Assembly: GCA_038148895.1 (NCBI GenBank)
Contig: JBBVGQ010000001.1
Direction: 5' to 3' (one strand)
Length of the DNA stretch: 64,000 nt
Source of the DNA: Tamlana sp038148895
GTDB lineage: Bacteria > Bacteroidota > Bacteroidia > Flavobacteriales > Flavobacteriaceae
Shown here in pieces: positions 1 through 8,471 of the stretch (its first letter is position 1; every line of letters starts with the position of its first letter). A program made the position numbers and the translations under genes. A model generated the notes under the pieces. It was given only the letters and a program-made list of their open reading frames with translations, was not told the DNA's origin and ran no database searches.

Positions 1-108
1 GTGACCATTGCAGGCATTTACGGGTCATATTCTACAAAGCAAATAAACCTGTTTTATATTCAGGCCGTTCCAGCCATCTTGGCCTTAGTGAGCGCTTTGA
101 TGTTTTAA
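1..108 (+). CDS. C-terminal end of a membrane protein (partial)
   Basis: The window opens inside an open frame that stops with TAA at 106-108. The visible 35 residues include a hydrophobic helix (about residues 18-35, rich in Ala, Leu, Val and Ile) that ends at the stop codon, as is usual for the last membrane segment of a transporter. Too little remains to name the family. A major-facilitator or similar permease is a guess. The gene has the same orientation as the channel gene that follows after an 84-bp gap. Confidence 0.5.
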   Translation: MTIAGIYGSYSTKQINLFYIQAVPAILALVSALMF

Positions 109-192
109 AACTTAACAGTTTTTTCACTTGAATATCATGAAAAAGGCTATAAAAATTATTATTTTACAACTCTAATATAAATTTTAAAAATT

Positions 193-999
193 ATGGATAT
201 TGAAAAATGGATAGACAAAGGATACGAATTAATTATGTCATTTGGCCCAAAAATACTTGGGGCTATAGTCATATGGATTATTGGGTCTTGGGTCATAAAA
301 AAAATAGTTAAGGGCACAAGAAAAATAATGACCAAGCAAAATTATGATGAAAGCCTTCAAAAATTCTTGGTGAACCTATTGGGCTGGATTTTAAAAATTG
401 TTTTAATTATCGTTGTACTTGGCACTGTAGGTGTTGAAACCACATCGTTTGCAGCCATTATTGCCGCTGCAGGTTTGGCCGTTGGTTTAGCACTTCAAGG
501 TTCTTTAGGGAACTTTGCAGGTGGTGTCCTCATCATGATTTTCAAACCATTTAAAATTGGTGATTTAATAGAAGCTCAAGGTGAATTGGGCACAGTTAAG
601 GAAATTGAAATTTTCACCACAAAGTTAACCGGACTATCCAATCGTGAAATCATTATTCCGAACGGTGCCTTATCAAACGGAAACATCATTAATTACACTA
701 CAGAAGGCACACGCCGCGTTGATTTGGTTATTGGAGTTGATTACGGTTCAGACATTAAGAAAACCAAAGAAGTATTGATGAACGTTTTAACATCAAACCC
801 TAAAGTGATAGAAACCCCTGCCCCGTCAGTAAATTTAATGGAATTGGCCGATAGCTCTATAAACTTTGCGGTAAGACCTTGGTGTAAATCGGAAGATTAT
901 TGGGCGGTTTATTTTGGTGCAACAGAAGAAATTAAAGATGCTCTTGATGCGGCTGGCATAGAAATACCATATCCACACCGAGTTATGGTGAACAAATAA
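193..999 (+). CDS. Small-conductance mechanosensitive channel, MscS family
   Basis: This 268-residue inner-membrane channel should open under membrane tension and release solutes during hypo-osmotic shock. Three hydrophobic helices lie near residues 18-38, 58-80 and 86-115. The third is the Ala/Gly-rich pore helix (AAIIAAAGLAVGLALQGSL, then NFAGGV), the hallmark of the family. The beta domain follows with PFKIGDLIE and the IIIPNGALSNGNIINY stretch, and the C-terminal alpha/beta domain ends near IPYPHRVMV. Length and order match the short MscS class. The gene converges on tsaB with only 6 bp between stop codons and no obvious terminator hairpin. Confidence 0.93.
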   Translation: MDIEKWIDKGYELIMSFGPKILGAIVIWIIGSWVIKKIVKGTRKIMTKQNYDESLQKFLVNLLGWILKIVLIIVVLGTVGVETTSFAAIIAAAGLAVGLALQGSLGNFAGGVLIMIFKPFKIGDLIEAQGELGTVKEIEIFTTKLTGLSNREIIIPNGALSNGNIINYTTEGTRRVDLVIGVDYGSDIKKTKEVLMNVLTSNPKVIETPAPSVNLMELADSSINFAVRPWCKSEDYWAVYFGATEEIKDALDAAGIEIPYPHRVMVNK

Positions 1000-1005
1000 A
1001 AACGT

Positions 1006-1677
1006 TTAGGATTTAGGCTTTAAAGCCACAAAATCTTTTAAATAATAAGGTTCAAAATAGGCGACATCTTCGGTGTCGCTTATTTTATATTTGTTGTATG
1101 CCAAATGACCCATTTCATTTGCTGAAGGCAATTCACCTTCGATGAAAATAGCATTATGGTGATTGATTAACGATTTAGTTTTTTCAACGCCATTACCAAC
1201 AAAATAGACTTTCCCTTTTGCTAAATATTCCGCAAAGGCGTTTTCATCTAAAACTTGTGCTTGGGTTTCTCTGATTTTTTGGTGATTTGAATTGTAAATA
1301 GCCGAGTAAACTTCCAACCTTCTGGCATCCAGCATGGCTACAATAAAACCTTCTTCTGTGTTTACTTTATGCGCTATTGCCTTTAATGTTGAAACTGAAA
1401 TTAAAGGTTTATCCAATGCAAAACAAAGCCCTTTTGCTGCCGAAACCCCGATACGCAAACCCGTATAAGAACCAGGGCCTTTGCTAATGGCAATGGCCGA
1501 TAAATCTTGGGGTGCTATATGAGCTTCTTTCAAAGCATCATTAATATAAACATGAAGCCTTTCGGCATGCGAATAGCTTTTATCATTGTCTTCTTTCAAC
1601 ACAACGATTTCGCCATTTTTTGAAATGGATACCGAGCAATTGGTGGTTGCCGTTTCTATGTTTAGAATATATGCCAA
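1006..1677 (-). CDS. tsaB: tRNA threonylcarbamoyladenosine biosynthesis protein TsaB
   Basis: TsaB is the non-catalytic ASKHA-fold partner of TsaD in forming the universal t6A37 modification of ANN-decoding tRNAs. The 223-residue protein begins AYILNIETATTNCSVS (phosphate-1 type loop) and carries the GPGSYTGLRIG motif near residues 68-78, both diagnostic of TsaB; it lacks the metal-binding histidines of TsaD. The start codon is TTG (1675-1677): no ATG lies nearby in frame and the protein begins exactly where TsaB proteins begin. It is the first gene downstream of the efflux operon terminator, so it is probably transcribed separately. Confidence 0.93.
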   Translation of the reverse strand: MAYILNIETATTNCSVSISKNGEIVVLKEDNDKSYSHAERLHVYINDALKEAHIAPQDLSAIAISKGPGSYTGLRIGVSAAKGLCFALDKPLISVSTLKAIAHKVNTEEGFIVAMLDARRLEVYSAIYNSNHQKIRETQAQVLDENAFAEYLAKGKVYFVGNGVEKTKSLINHHNAIFIEGELPSANEMGHLAYNKYKISDTEDVAYFEPYYLKDFVALKPKS

Positions 1678-1694
1678 GGTATAGTGTTAAAAAA

Positions 1695-1724
1695 TAATTC
1701 CCGTAAAAACGGGAATTGCAAATT
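1695..1724 (-). terminator. Rho-independent terminator of the efflux operon
   Basis: A perfect 9-bp stem (AATTCCCGT 1696-1704, ACGGGAATT 1709-1717) with an AAAA loop lies directly after the TolC-type gene. Read on the minus strand, the stem is followed by ATTTTTT. It separates the efflux operon from tsaB. Confidence 0.8.
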
Positions 1725-1735
1725 AAAGAAATTTT

Positions 1736-3214
1736 TTAGTCCAAAGAAATTGGAATGCCGTAATAAAACTCCAAAAGTTTTGATTTGAACACAAAATTGA
1801 ACTTGGCATTGGCGAGCGAAGATTGTGCATTTGTTAAGCGATTACGCACTTGTTGGAACTCAAAGGGGGTCATAACTCCATTGCTATAACTTTCTTGGGC
1901 TGTTCTAAACGCTTCTTCTTGTGCGGTTAATGAAGCGTCAGATGCTTCATATTGGTTCAGTGCGGCACGAGCATCTAAATAGGCGTTTTCAATGGTTGAA
2001 TATAGGTCTTGTTTTGCCTGCCCCAGACCATAAACAATGCGTTCCTTGCTTATTTTCGCTCTATTTATGCTGGATTTTGTTCTAAATCCGTTAAATATGG
2101 GAATGTTAATGCTTACGCCAATATTGTACCCCAAATTATCACTAAACTGTTTAGCGAATCCATTCGAAATGGATTTGTAATTTACAGGGTTTCTTGGATC
2201 TGATGTTGGAATTAAAATAGGATTAACCAAATCATCTGGTTCAAAAATAGGGATATAAGCTATATCTCCAGGATTATCTGGATCAACTATTGTAATCCTG
2301 TCTTTTTCGCCCAAAACATGTTGGTAGGATGTGCCCAGACTTGCACCCAAGTTGATGGTAGGATATAATGCCGATTTAGCTATTTCAATATCAATCTCTG
2401 AATTTTCAATATTTATTTCTGCGGCTCGGATTTCCGGTCGGTTTTGCAAAGCCTTTTCAAATATTCTTTGAGTGTCATCATACATCAATTTTGCAGAAGA
2501 CAAATTAATTTCAACATCCTGAATATCAAACCCCTTGTTTGGCACTTGCAACAACTGCGATAAATTTAAAAGTGCCAAATCAATACTGTTTTGTGCGGCA
2601 ATTAAGTTTTCATTATTGCTTGCTAATTCTGCTTGTGCATTAAATAAATCTGATTTAGGTTTTACGCCCTGATCGACTAATATCTTAATATTTTCTATTT
2701 GCTGTTGCGAAACTTTTACTTGTTCTTCCGCTATTTTGTAATTTTCTTTACTTAAAAGGGCATTTAAATAGCTGTTAACAACATAAAGCGAAATATCGTC
2801 TTTTAACTTTTGAAATTGCACTTCGCTGGCTTCTAAACCAAGCTGGGCCTGTTTATAAAGATTTGTATTTCTAAAACCGTTAAAAACCGTTATGCCCGCA
2901 TTAAGGCCTATGCCAGACCGGAAGGTATTTGTTGAAATCCTGCTGCCGTCTTGTCCAATATAGGATCCGAAATTGAGATTGCCGGAAGCTGAGCCATTTA
3001 AAGTTGGCAAAAAATTACCTTTTGCGCTTGTAATATTTTCCCTGGCTATTTCTTTATCTAGGCCAGATTGCTGAATAGATATGTTGTTTTCCAGTGCATG
3101 CGCAACACATTCTTGTAAAGTCCATTTTTTTTCCTGTGTGAAAGACAGCAAGGAACAAATAAGGCCAAAAAACAGACTAATTTGCTTTAAATTAATTTTC
3201 CTCATTGCCTTCAT
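1736..3214 (-). CDS. TolC-family outer-membrane efflux protein
   Basis: This 492-residue outer-membrane channel is the exit duct of the efflux pump encoded by the four genes upstream. A signal peptide (to about SLLSFTQ) is followed by WTLQECVAHALENN, the typical N-terminal OEP motif. Two repeated coiled-coil hairpin regions follow (about 55-250 and 265-480); the second contains an insert rich in Pro, Asp and Asn (about 305-345), probably an external loop. It starts either at ATG 3214 or ATG 3205, and in both cases overlaps the end of the adaptor gene (23 or 14 nt), so the two are translationally coupled. The substrate cannot be told from sequence. Confidence 0.9.
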   Translation of the reverse strand: MKAMRKINLKQISLFFGLICSLLSFTQEKKWTLQECVAHALENNISIQQSGLDKEIARENITSAKGNFLPTLNGSASGNLNFGSYIGQDGSRISTNTFRSGIGLNAGITVFNGFRNTNLYKQAQLGLEASEVQFQKLKDDISLYVVNSYLNALLSKENYKIAEEQVKVSQQQIENIKILVDQGVKPKSDLFNAQAELASNNENLIAAQNSIDLALLNLSQLLQVPNKGFDIQDVEINLSSAKLMYDDTQRIFEKALQNRPEIRAAEINIENSEIDIEIAKSALYPTINLGASLGTSYQHVLGEKDRITIVDPDNPGDIAYIPIFEPDDLVNPILIPTSDPRNPVNYKSISNGFAKQFSDNLGYNIGVSINIPIFNGFRTKSSINRAKISKERIVYGLGQAKQDLYSTIENAYLDARAALNQYEASDASLTAQEEAFRTAQESYSNGVMTPFEFQQVRNRLTNAQSSLANAKFNFVFKSKLLEFYYGIPISLD

Positions 3215-4310
3215 TGTCTTTTGATGCTTTATTCCAAACTTTTATTTTATCCCCCATTTTCACACCTTCGGTAATTTCAATATTGATTCCATCGGAAATA
3301 CCCAGTTCTACATCTGCTTTTCTATACTTATTTTCACCATCCAAAATCTCAACAAAAGGTTTTTCAGTGAATCTATCGTACTGCAACAAGGCTTCCCTTA
3401 TAGCCAAAACGCTGTCTTTGGCTTCTAAATCAATTTCGGCATTAGCGCTATAACCTGCCCTAATATTGGTTATGGAATCTATTTTTACATCAGCCTTAAT
3501 GGTAAACTGCACAGCTCCATTTTCTTCAATACCTTTTGGTGCTACAAAAGTTAATATTGCTGGAAATTCCTTATCGTTTATGGCTCCAAGAATCACTTTT
3601 ATTCCTTTACCTTCTTTTAATTTACCAACTTCGGCCTCATCTACTTTTCCTTCAAAAATCATCAAACTCATATCGGCTATCGTGGCAATGGTTGTACCTG
3701 CATTAAAATTATTGCTTTGAATAACCTGATCACCTTCCCTAACGGGGATTTCTAAAATAGTTCCTGGAATTTGCGCAACAATATTAGTGTTCGCAGAACT
3801 TCCACCAGAAATAGAACCACGTTTAATAATTTGATAGTCGTTTTGCGCTTGGGCCAATGCTTCTTTTGCTTGGTTGAAAGACAACTCACTATTTTCAAAA
3901 TCTTGTTGTGATATCACTCCTTTTTCAAACAATGCCTTGTTTCTATCGAATAAAGTTTTTGCATTATCATAGGACAGCTTACTAGAAGCAATTCTACTTT
4001 TGGCGCTTACCAAACTTTGCTCGTTTGGCACGACCCTTATTTTTGCAATTAAATCACCCTTTTTCACGATATCTCCTTCTTCAACAAGAATTTTATCGAC
4101 AATACCCGAAATCTGGGGTTTTAACTCAACTTCCTCCTCTGGATTAAGCTTTCCTGTTGCCACCGCCTTCGTATTAATAGGTGTATAAAAAGGCTCTTCA
4201 ACCTTGTAGTCTATAATATCCTTTGAATTGGAATCCTTAAAATATTTTAACACAAACGCCAGCGCTATAATCGCGACCAATACTAAAATAATCTTTACTG
4301 TTTTATTCAT
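3192..4310 (-). CDS. HlyD/MacA-type periplasmic adaptor (membrane fusion protein)
   Basis: The 372-residue protein links the MacB-like inner-membrane transporter to the TolC-type channel. It has an N-terminal membrane anchor (about 5-22), a lipoyl/barrel-sandwich half motif near 62-95 (ELKPQISGIVDKILVEEGD), a long alpha-hairpin rich in Ala, Lys and Gln (about 98-165), the second lipoyl half (IVAQIPGTILEIPVREGDQV) and a beta-barrel region. No lipobox is seen. It lies 12 bp after the permease gene in the same operon. Confidence 0.92.
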   Translation of the reverse strand: MNKTVKIILVLVAIIALAFVLKYFKDSNSKDIIDYKVEEPFYTPINTKAVATGKLNPEEEVELKPQISGIVDKILVEEGDIVKKGDLIAKIRVVPNEQSLVSAKSRIASSKLSYDNAKTLFDRNKALFEKGVISQQDFENSELSFNQAKEALAQAQNDYQIIKRGSISGGSSANTNIVAQIPGTILEIPVREGDQVIQSNNFNAGTTIATIADMSLMIFEGKVDEAEVGKLKEGKGIKVILGAINDKEFPAILTFVAPKGIEENGAVQFTIKADVKIDSITNIRAGYSANAEIDLEAKDSVLAIREALLQYDRFTEKPFVEILDGENKYRKADVELGISDGINIEITEGVKMGDKIKVWNKASKDNEGNEEN

Positions 4311-4322
4311 TTTTTTGATTGT

Positions 4323-5567
4323 TTATTCTTCTCTTAATGCTTCAATAGGTTTTACGCTTGTGGCTTTAAAGGCTGGTATTAAACCTATTAAAGTCCCTAA
4401 AACCACTAATATGATTAAAGCTATAAATACTACGGCTATGGATACCGATGCGTTTACAATAACAGCCTCGTCACCTTGCCCGATAATATGGTCTAACAAT
4501 ATCAAAATCCATCCACCCGTTATTATACCGCCAATTCCAGCAATTAACGTTAGGAAAACGGCCTCAACCACGATTTGTCTTTTAATTTCAAAAGGTGTTG
4601 CCCCCAAAGCTCGGCGTATACCTATTTCTTTGGTTCGTTCTTTTACGGTTATCAATAAAATATTACCGATGGCAAAAACACCTGCAATTAAGGTGGCCAG
4701 ACCAACAAACCAAGTTAAGAACTGCATGCCTGTTAAAAATCCGGTAAACTTGGCAAATTCCTTTCCCAAGTTGAAACTCCTAAAAGCTCGGTTATCTTTT
4801 GGGTGCACATCGTTCAATGTTTTTAGCAGTAACTTGGCATCATATTCAATTTGCTCAATATCGTATTCAGGTTTTCCTGTTATCATTAAAAAACCTATTC
4901 GCTCGCCTTGATTATACACTTGTTGAAAAGTGGTAAATGGGATGTGTATATCTTCACTTGGTCCAAAATTCACATTCCCTTGATCGTACATACCAATGAC
5001 CAAATAATTAATATTATTTATCTGAATGTATCCACCTATTGGGTCTTCATCCTTTTGGAACAATTGTTTGTAAATACTTTCGGAAATGACCGCTACCTTC
5101 TTGTTATTGTCAATATCATTTTGATTGATAAACCTGCCGTGTACCAATTTCTTCTTTTGGACTTTATCTAAAACAGGATAGTCTCCCATAACATTAAATC
5201 TTCCCGAAAGAAAGTTTCTCACCACAAGACCTTGATTCATGTTTCTGGGCACGACAAACTCTATGCCCTCAACATTTTCTTCAACCTTTTCAATATCTGT
5301 TAGGGTCATTTGTACCCGTCTGCCTTCTTGAAATCCTTTAAACGGTTTACCTGTGCTGCTCGCCATAACAAAAACACTGTTGGTGGCAAAATCGCCAAAC
5401 AGCCTATTAAATCCATTTTCTAACCCACGTGCTGAACCAAGCAAAACGATAAGTAACAAAATGCCCCACCAAACACCAACCATAGTAAGAATGGATCTAA
5501 GCTTATTCTTGCCTAAACTACCAAAGACCTCTTGCCATGTATCTCTATCCAGTAAAAATCTAAACAT
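4323..5567 (-). CDS. MacB-like ABC transporter permease (second permease)
   Basis: This 414-residue protein has the MacB layout: one membrane helix near residues 28-48 (GVWWGILLLIVLLGSARG), a large periplasmic MacB_PCD domain (about 50-275) and three C-terminal helices forming an FtsX domain (about 285-410). The cytoplasmic coupling motif ERTKEIGIRRALGATP is clear. It probably pairs with the preceding permease as a heterodimer using mechanotransmission rather than transport through the membrane. It begins 2 bp after the stop of that gene. Confidence 0.92.
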   Translation of the reverse strand: MFRFLLDRDTWQEVFGSLGKNKLRSILTMVGVWWGILLLIVLLGSARGLENGFNRLFGDFATNSVFVMASSTGKPFKGFQEGRRVQMTLTDIEKVEENVEGIEFVVPRNMNQGLVVRNFLSGRFNVMGDYPVLDKVQKKKLVHGRFINQNDIDNNKKVAVISESIYKQLFQKDEDPIGGYIQINNINYLVIGMYDQGNVNFGPSEDIHIPFTTFQQVYNQGERIGFLMITGKPEYDIEQIEYDAKLLLKTLNDVHPKDNRAFRSFNLGKEFAKFTGFLTGMQFLTWFVGLATLIAGVFAIGNILLITVKERTKEIGIRRALGATPFEIKRQIVVEAVFLTLIAGIGGIITGGWILILLDHIIGQGDEAVIVNASVSIAVVFIALIILVVLGTLIGLIPAFKATSVKPIEALREE

Positions 5568-5569
5568 TA

Positions 5570-6799
5570 CTAATCGTTTCTTAATGCTACTATGGGTTTA
5601 ATTTTTGAAGCCCTACTTGCCGGAAAATATCCCGCTATGGCACCGGCAATAATTAGGGTAATGGTCGCACCTACTACCAACCTTGTGCTAACATATGGGT
5701 CTTTTATATAGTACTGCTCTAAGCTTGGCCCCACCCATTCCAAAACACCTACGCCAATGAGCAAGCCTACATAACCTGCAATTGTTGTAATGAGAATGGA
5801 TTCCAATAATATCATGGAGACTATGGATTTAGGTGATGCGCCCAAAGCTTTTCTGATACCTATTTCTTTAGTGCGTTCCTTAACAATAAAAATCATGATA
5901 TTGCTGATGCCAACAACTCCTGCTATTAACGTACCCATACCGATAATAAAGATTATTACCGTTAGCCAAAACGTCATCATATCAACTTGTTTGGTGCCTT
6001 GGGCCATATTATGAACCCGTATAGCCCGTTGGTCACTTCGTGCTACCGAGAACCGTTCCTTTAATTTTTTGGTAATGGCCGTACCAAAGGCCAAAGCGGC
6101 ATCACTGTTCATTTCTGGATTGTAGGTTAAATGCATAAAATCAATAAAATCGGTATTGCCATAAAGGAACTGTGCAGTTGTTAATGGCACATAAATGACC
6201 CGTTCTTCATTATCTCCTTCATCATCTGTAAAAATCCCAACAACTTTAAACGATATACCGTTTAAGCTAACATACTTTCCTATGGCATTTTCTTTTGCAA
6301 ACAGTTCATCATTTACAACTTTACCAATTACAGCTACTTTGGTTTTACGATCCAAGTCATTTTGATTAACGTAGCGCCCTTCACTAACCACATTATTCTC
6401 AATGAACATGTACTCTGGATGCACTGCCCTAAGCTGATAATTGCTTTTTTCGCCTTTAAAAGTTGCCGTTACATTTCTATTGACTTTACTGGTCATATAC
6501 TGCACCTTATCTCCAAACTCATCCATAATAAAGTCATGGTCTTCATTCTTAAATCGAATTAACCTGCCCGCCTGAAGGCCTTTGTGGGCTTTGGTGGTCA
6601 TGCCCGGAAAAATAACTATAGAGTTGTTAGCATCGGTACCAAAGGCTTCTGTGAAGTAATTTTGCAAGCCATTTGAAATACCGAAAAGAATGGCAAATAG
6701 CAGAATGGCGAATGCCACCGTAAAACCAGAAAGCAAGCTTCTGGTTCTATTTTTATTTATACTTTGAAATATTTCCCGCCAAAGGTCTAGATCAAACAT
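5570..6799 (-). CDS. MacB-like ABC transporter permease (first permease)
   Basis: This 409-residue paralogue of the next gene has the same architecture: N-terminal helix about 25-47, periplasmic domain about 50-270, three C-terminal helices and the motif ERTKEIGIRKALGASP. Two non-identical permeases and a separate ATPase make a heterodimeric MacB-type exporter, a common Bacteroidota arrangement, in contrast to the single fused MacB of enterobacteria. The start overlaps the end of the ATPase gene by 8 nt. Confidence 0.92.
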   Translation of the reverse strand: MFDLDLWREIFQSINKNRTRSLLSGFTVAFAILLFAILFGISNGLQNYFTEAFGTDANNSIVIFPGMTTKAHKGLQAGRLIRFKNEDHDFIMDEFGDKVQYMTSKVNRNVTATFKGEKSNYQLRAVHPEYMFIENNVVSEGRYVNQNDLDRKTKVAVIGKVVNDELFAKENAIGKYVSLNGISFKVVGIFTDDEGDNEERVIYVPLTTAQFLYGNTDFIDFMHLTYNPEMNSDAALAFGTAITKKLKERFSVARSDQRAIRVHNMAQGTKQVDMMTFWLTVIIFIIGMGTLIAGVVGISNIMIFIVKERTKEIGIRKALGASPKSIVSMILLESILITTIAGYVGLLIGVGVLEWVGPSLEQYYIKDPYVSTRLVVGATITLIIAGAIAGYFPASRASKIKPIVALRND

Positions 6800-7493
6800 G
6801 TTGTTGCACCCTTACTTGCTTTATTTTTTTGTCTTCCATGATGACCCCATCGCGAAGCTTTACAATACGCTTACACATATTGGCAATGTCTTCTTCGTGG
6901 GTTACCATTAAAATGGTTTTCCCTTCGTCATTTAGCTGCTGAATAAAGGCCATAATGTCATATGACGTTGTGCTGTCCAATGCACCGGTAGGTTCATCGG
7001 CCAAAAGTAATTTAGGATTTGCTGCCAACGCCCTTGCAATGGCTACACGCTGGTTTTGACCTCCAGAAAGTTCCTTTGGTAAATGGTGCGCCCAATCGGC
7101 CAAGCCAACTTTCTCCAAATGGAACATGGCTTTTTCTTGCCGTTCTTTGCGCTTCATGCCTTGATAATACAATGGAAGCGCTACATTTTCAAGAGCGTTT
7201 TTGTAATTGATTAGGTTGAATGACTGAAAAATAAAACCTAAAAATTTATTTCGGTATAACGCTGCTTTTTTTTCGGTGAGGTTTTTTATGGGTAATCCAT
7301 CTAGAATATAATCCCCTGAATCGGCCTCGTCCAGCATCCCTATAATATTGAGCAAAGTGGATTTACCTGAACCGGAAGACCCCATAATGGCTACCATTTC
7401 ACCATCTTCGACATTTAGATCTATTCCTTTTAAAACATGTAAACTAGAATCTCCTATAGGATAGGATTTGTGAAGTTGATGGATTTTTAACAT
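6792..7493 (-). CDS. ABC transporter ATP-binding protein (MacB/LolD type)
   Basis: This 233-residue ATPase powers the two MacB-like permeases. It shows Walker A GSSGSGKST (38-46), Q-loop near 90, signature ELSGGQ (141-146), Walker B LLLADE (162-167), D-loop and switch His199. It resembles the LolD/MacB/FtsE class. It is the first gene of the five-gene efflux operon. A 13-bp palindrome and an AT-rich promoter region lie just upstream. Confidence 0.93.
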   Translation of the reverse strand: MLKIHQLHKSYPIGDSSLHVLKGIDLNVEDGEMVAIMGSSGSGKSTLLNIIGMLDEADSGDYILDGLPIKNLTEKKAALYRNKFLGFIFQSFNLINYKNALENVALPLYYQGMKRKERQEKAMFHLEKVGLADWAHHLPKELSGGQNQRVAIARALAANPKLLLADEPTGALDSTTSYDIMAFIQQLNDEGKTILMVTHEEDIANMCKRIVKLRDGVIMEDKKIKQVRVQQHV

Positions 7494-7528
7494 AACTTTT
7501 GATTGATTTAAGCGGTGCTAATTGCTTT

Positions 7529-7541
7529 ATAGTTAGACTAT
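7529..7541. promoter_or_regulatory. Small palindrome upstream of the efflux operon (possible operator)
   Basis: ATAGT-TAG-ACTAT is a perfect 5-bp inverted repeat with a 3-bp centre, 36 to 48 bp upstream of the ATPase start codon and overlapping the likely promoter. A position between promoter and gene suits a repressor site, but its length makes chance occurrence quite possible in AT-rich DNA. Confidence 0.25.
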
Positions 7542-7584
7542 CAATACAAAGAAATGTTACATGAAAAGCAAATAAAAGTTTTTA

Positions 7585-7803
7585 TTACTTTTTTAACGTA
7601 TTATATTTACGGTAAATAATATAGCCTATACCCCCTATTAGGATATAAGGTATAGCCATAAGGTAAATAATACCATCATTAATGCCTTTGGCAGCAGTTT
7701 GCCCTTCTTCACTTTCCAATACCGCACGACACATGGCACACTGGGCTTCAACAGGTAGAGAAACCAAAATAAGGAGAATTAATGTTAACTTTAAGTTTTT
7801 CAT
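7585..7803 (-). CDS. Small exported membrane protein with CxxC motif, function unknown
   Basis: The 72-residue product begins MKNLKLTLIL at ATG 7803; a longer in-frame reading to 7818 would run into the repeat upstream and lacks an ATG. A signal peptide-like N-terminus ends near VEAQ, directly followed by CAMC (Cys22, Cys25), a short acidic stretch and one membrane helix (about 43-65) with a basic tail. It is the last gene of the SCO/DUF420 operon. The exposed Cys pair and the company of copper-oxidase assembly factors suggest a metal or redox role, but that is inference; I do not recognise a named family. Confidence 0.7.
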   Translation of the reverse strand: MKNLKLTLILLILVSLPVEAQCAMCRAVLESEEGQTAAKGINDGIIYLMAIPYILIGGIGYIIYRKYNTLKK

Positions 7804-7809
7804 TGAACA

Positions 7810-7836
7810 GATTCTCACGCTTCACTCAGAATGACC
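7810..7836. repeat. Dispersed hairpin repeat, divergent copy
   Basis: This is a divergent member of the repeat family with core TTCGACTGCGCTCA. Here the arms are ATTCT and AGAAT (perfect 5-bp complement) around a CACGCTTCACTC loop, followed by the family's terminal TGAC. It sits exactly between the stop codon of the DUF420 gene and the start of the small CxxC gene. Confidence 0.6.
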
Positions 7837-8415
7837 TTAAATATAATAAGGAGAAATCATAAGATAAACAATTACACCTGTAATAGCAACATACAACCAC
7901 AAAGGAAAAGTTACTTTAGCTATTTTTCTATGTTTTTCAATATTATTTGTAATGGCTCGAACATAGGTTATTAAAACAAACGGAATAATAACCACAGATA
8001 AAATAATATGCGTCAACAGTACAAAATAGTATATATAAAGTGTATTACCAACAGATTCCTTTTCATTTGGATCTAAAATTCCATTATGATTAATGTCACC
8101 AAATTTGGTAGAATCGCTGGTCATGTGATATGCCACATACATAACCAAAAAAGCTACAGAACACCAAATAGCCGTAGTCATTAAATTTTCATGAAGCACC
8201 AAATTTTTATTCTTTATAGCTATAAATGCAATGATTAGAATTATTGCTGTTAACCCATTAATCGTAGCATAGATAGGAGGTAGAAAGGTTAATGGTTCTA
8301 CATTGGGAATTCGAACTCCAAACAATATAGCAACTACTACTGGTATAACAACCGATAGAAGGATAATGAGTTTATTGTATTTCTTATCGTCTAAAATGAT
8401 TTTTTCTTCTTTCAT
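7837..8415 (-). CDS. DUF420 family membrane protein (CtaM/YozB-like oxidase assembly factor)
   Basis: The 192-residue protein has about five membrane helices and the histidines expected of DUF420 (in LVLHENLM, VAYHMTSDS and LLTHIILS). The Staphylococcus member CtaM is needed for heme-copper oxidase maturation, and the neighbours here are SCO and oxidase genes, so an assembly role is likely. Unusual: the loop at residues 107-118, D-I-N-H-N-G-I-L-D-P-N-E, is a complete EF-hand/dockerin-type calcium loop with ligands at positions 1, 3, 5, 9 and 12. The gene lies between two copies of the dispersed hairpin repeat. Confidence 0.85.
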   Translation of the reverse strand: MKEEKIILDDKKYNKLIILLSVVIPVVVAILFGVRIPNVEPLTFLPPIYATINGLTAIILIIAFIAIKNKNLVLHENLMTTAIWCSVAFLVMYVAYHMTSDSTKFGDINHNGILDPNEKESVGNTLYIYYFVLLTHIILSVVIIPFVLITYVRAITNNIEKHRKIAKVTFPLWLYVAITGVIVYLMISPYYI

Positions 8416-8442
8416 ATTTTTAGATTATGTGATTTTGAAACA

Positions 8443-8467
8443 ACCCTTCGACTGCGCTCAGGGTGAC
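8443..8467. repeat. Dispersed hairpin repeat (core TTCGACTGCGCTCA)
   Basis: Arms ACCC and GGGT flank the conserved 14-base core, followed by GAC. The copy lies in the 56-bp gap between the SCO gene and the DUF420 gene, so it should be transcribed within the operon. Confidence 0.8.
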
Positions 8468-8471
8468 AAAA

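Noticed and set aside
4228..4911. Open frame of 227 codons on the plus strand opposite the permease gene
   Set aside because: It is the antisense shadow of a clear MacB-like permease with complete domains; its translation is Ile/Pro/Lys-rich without any recognisable domain.
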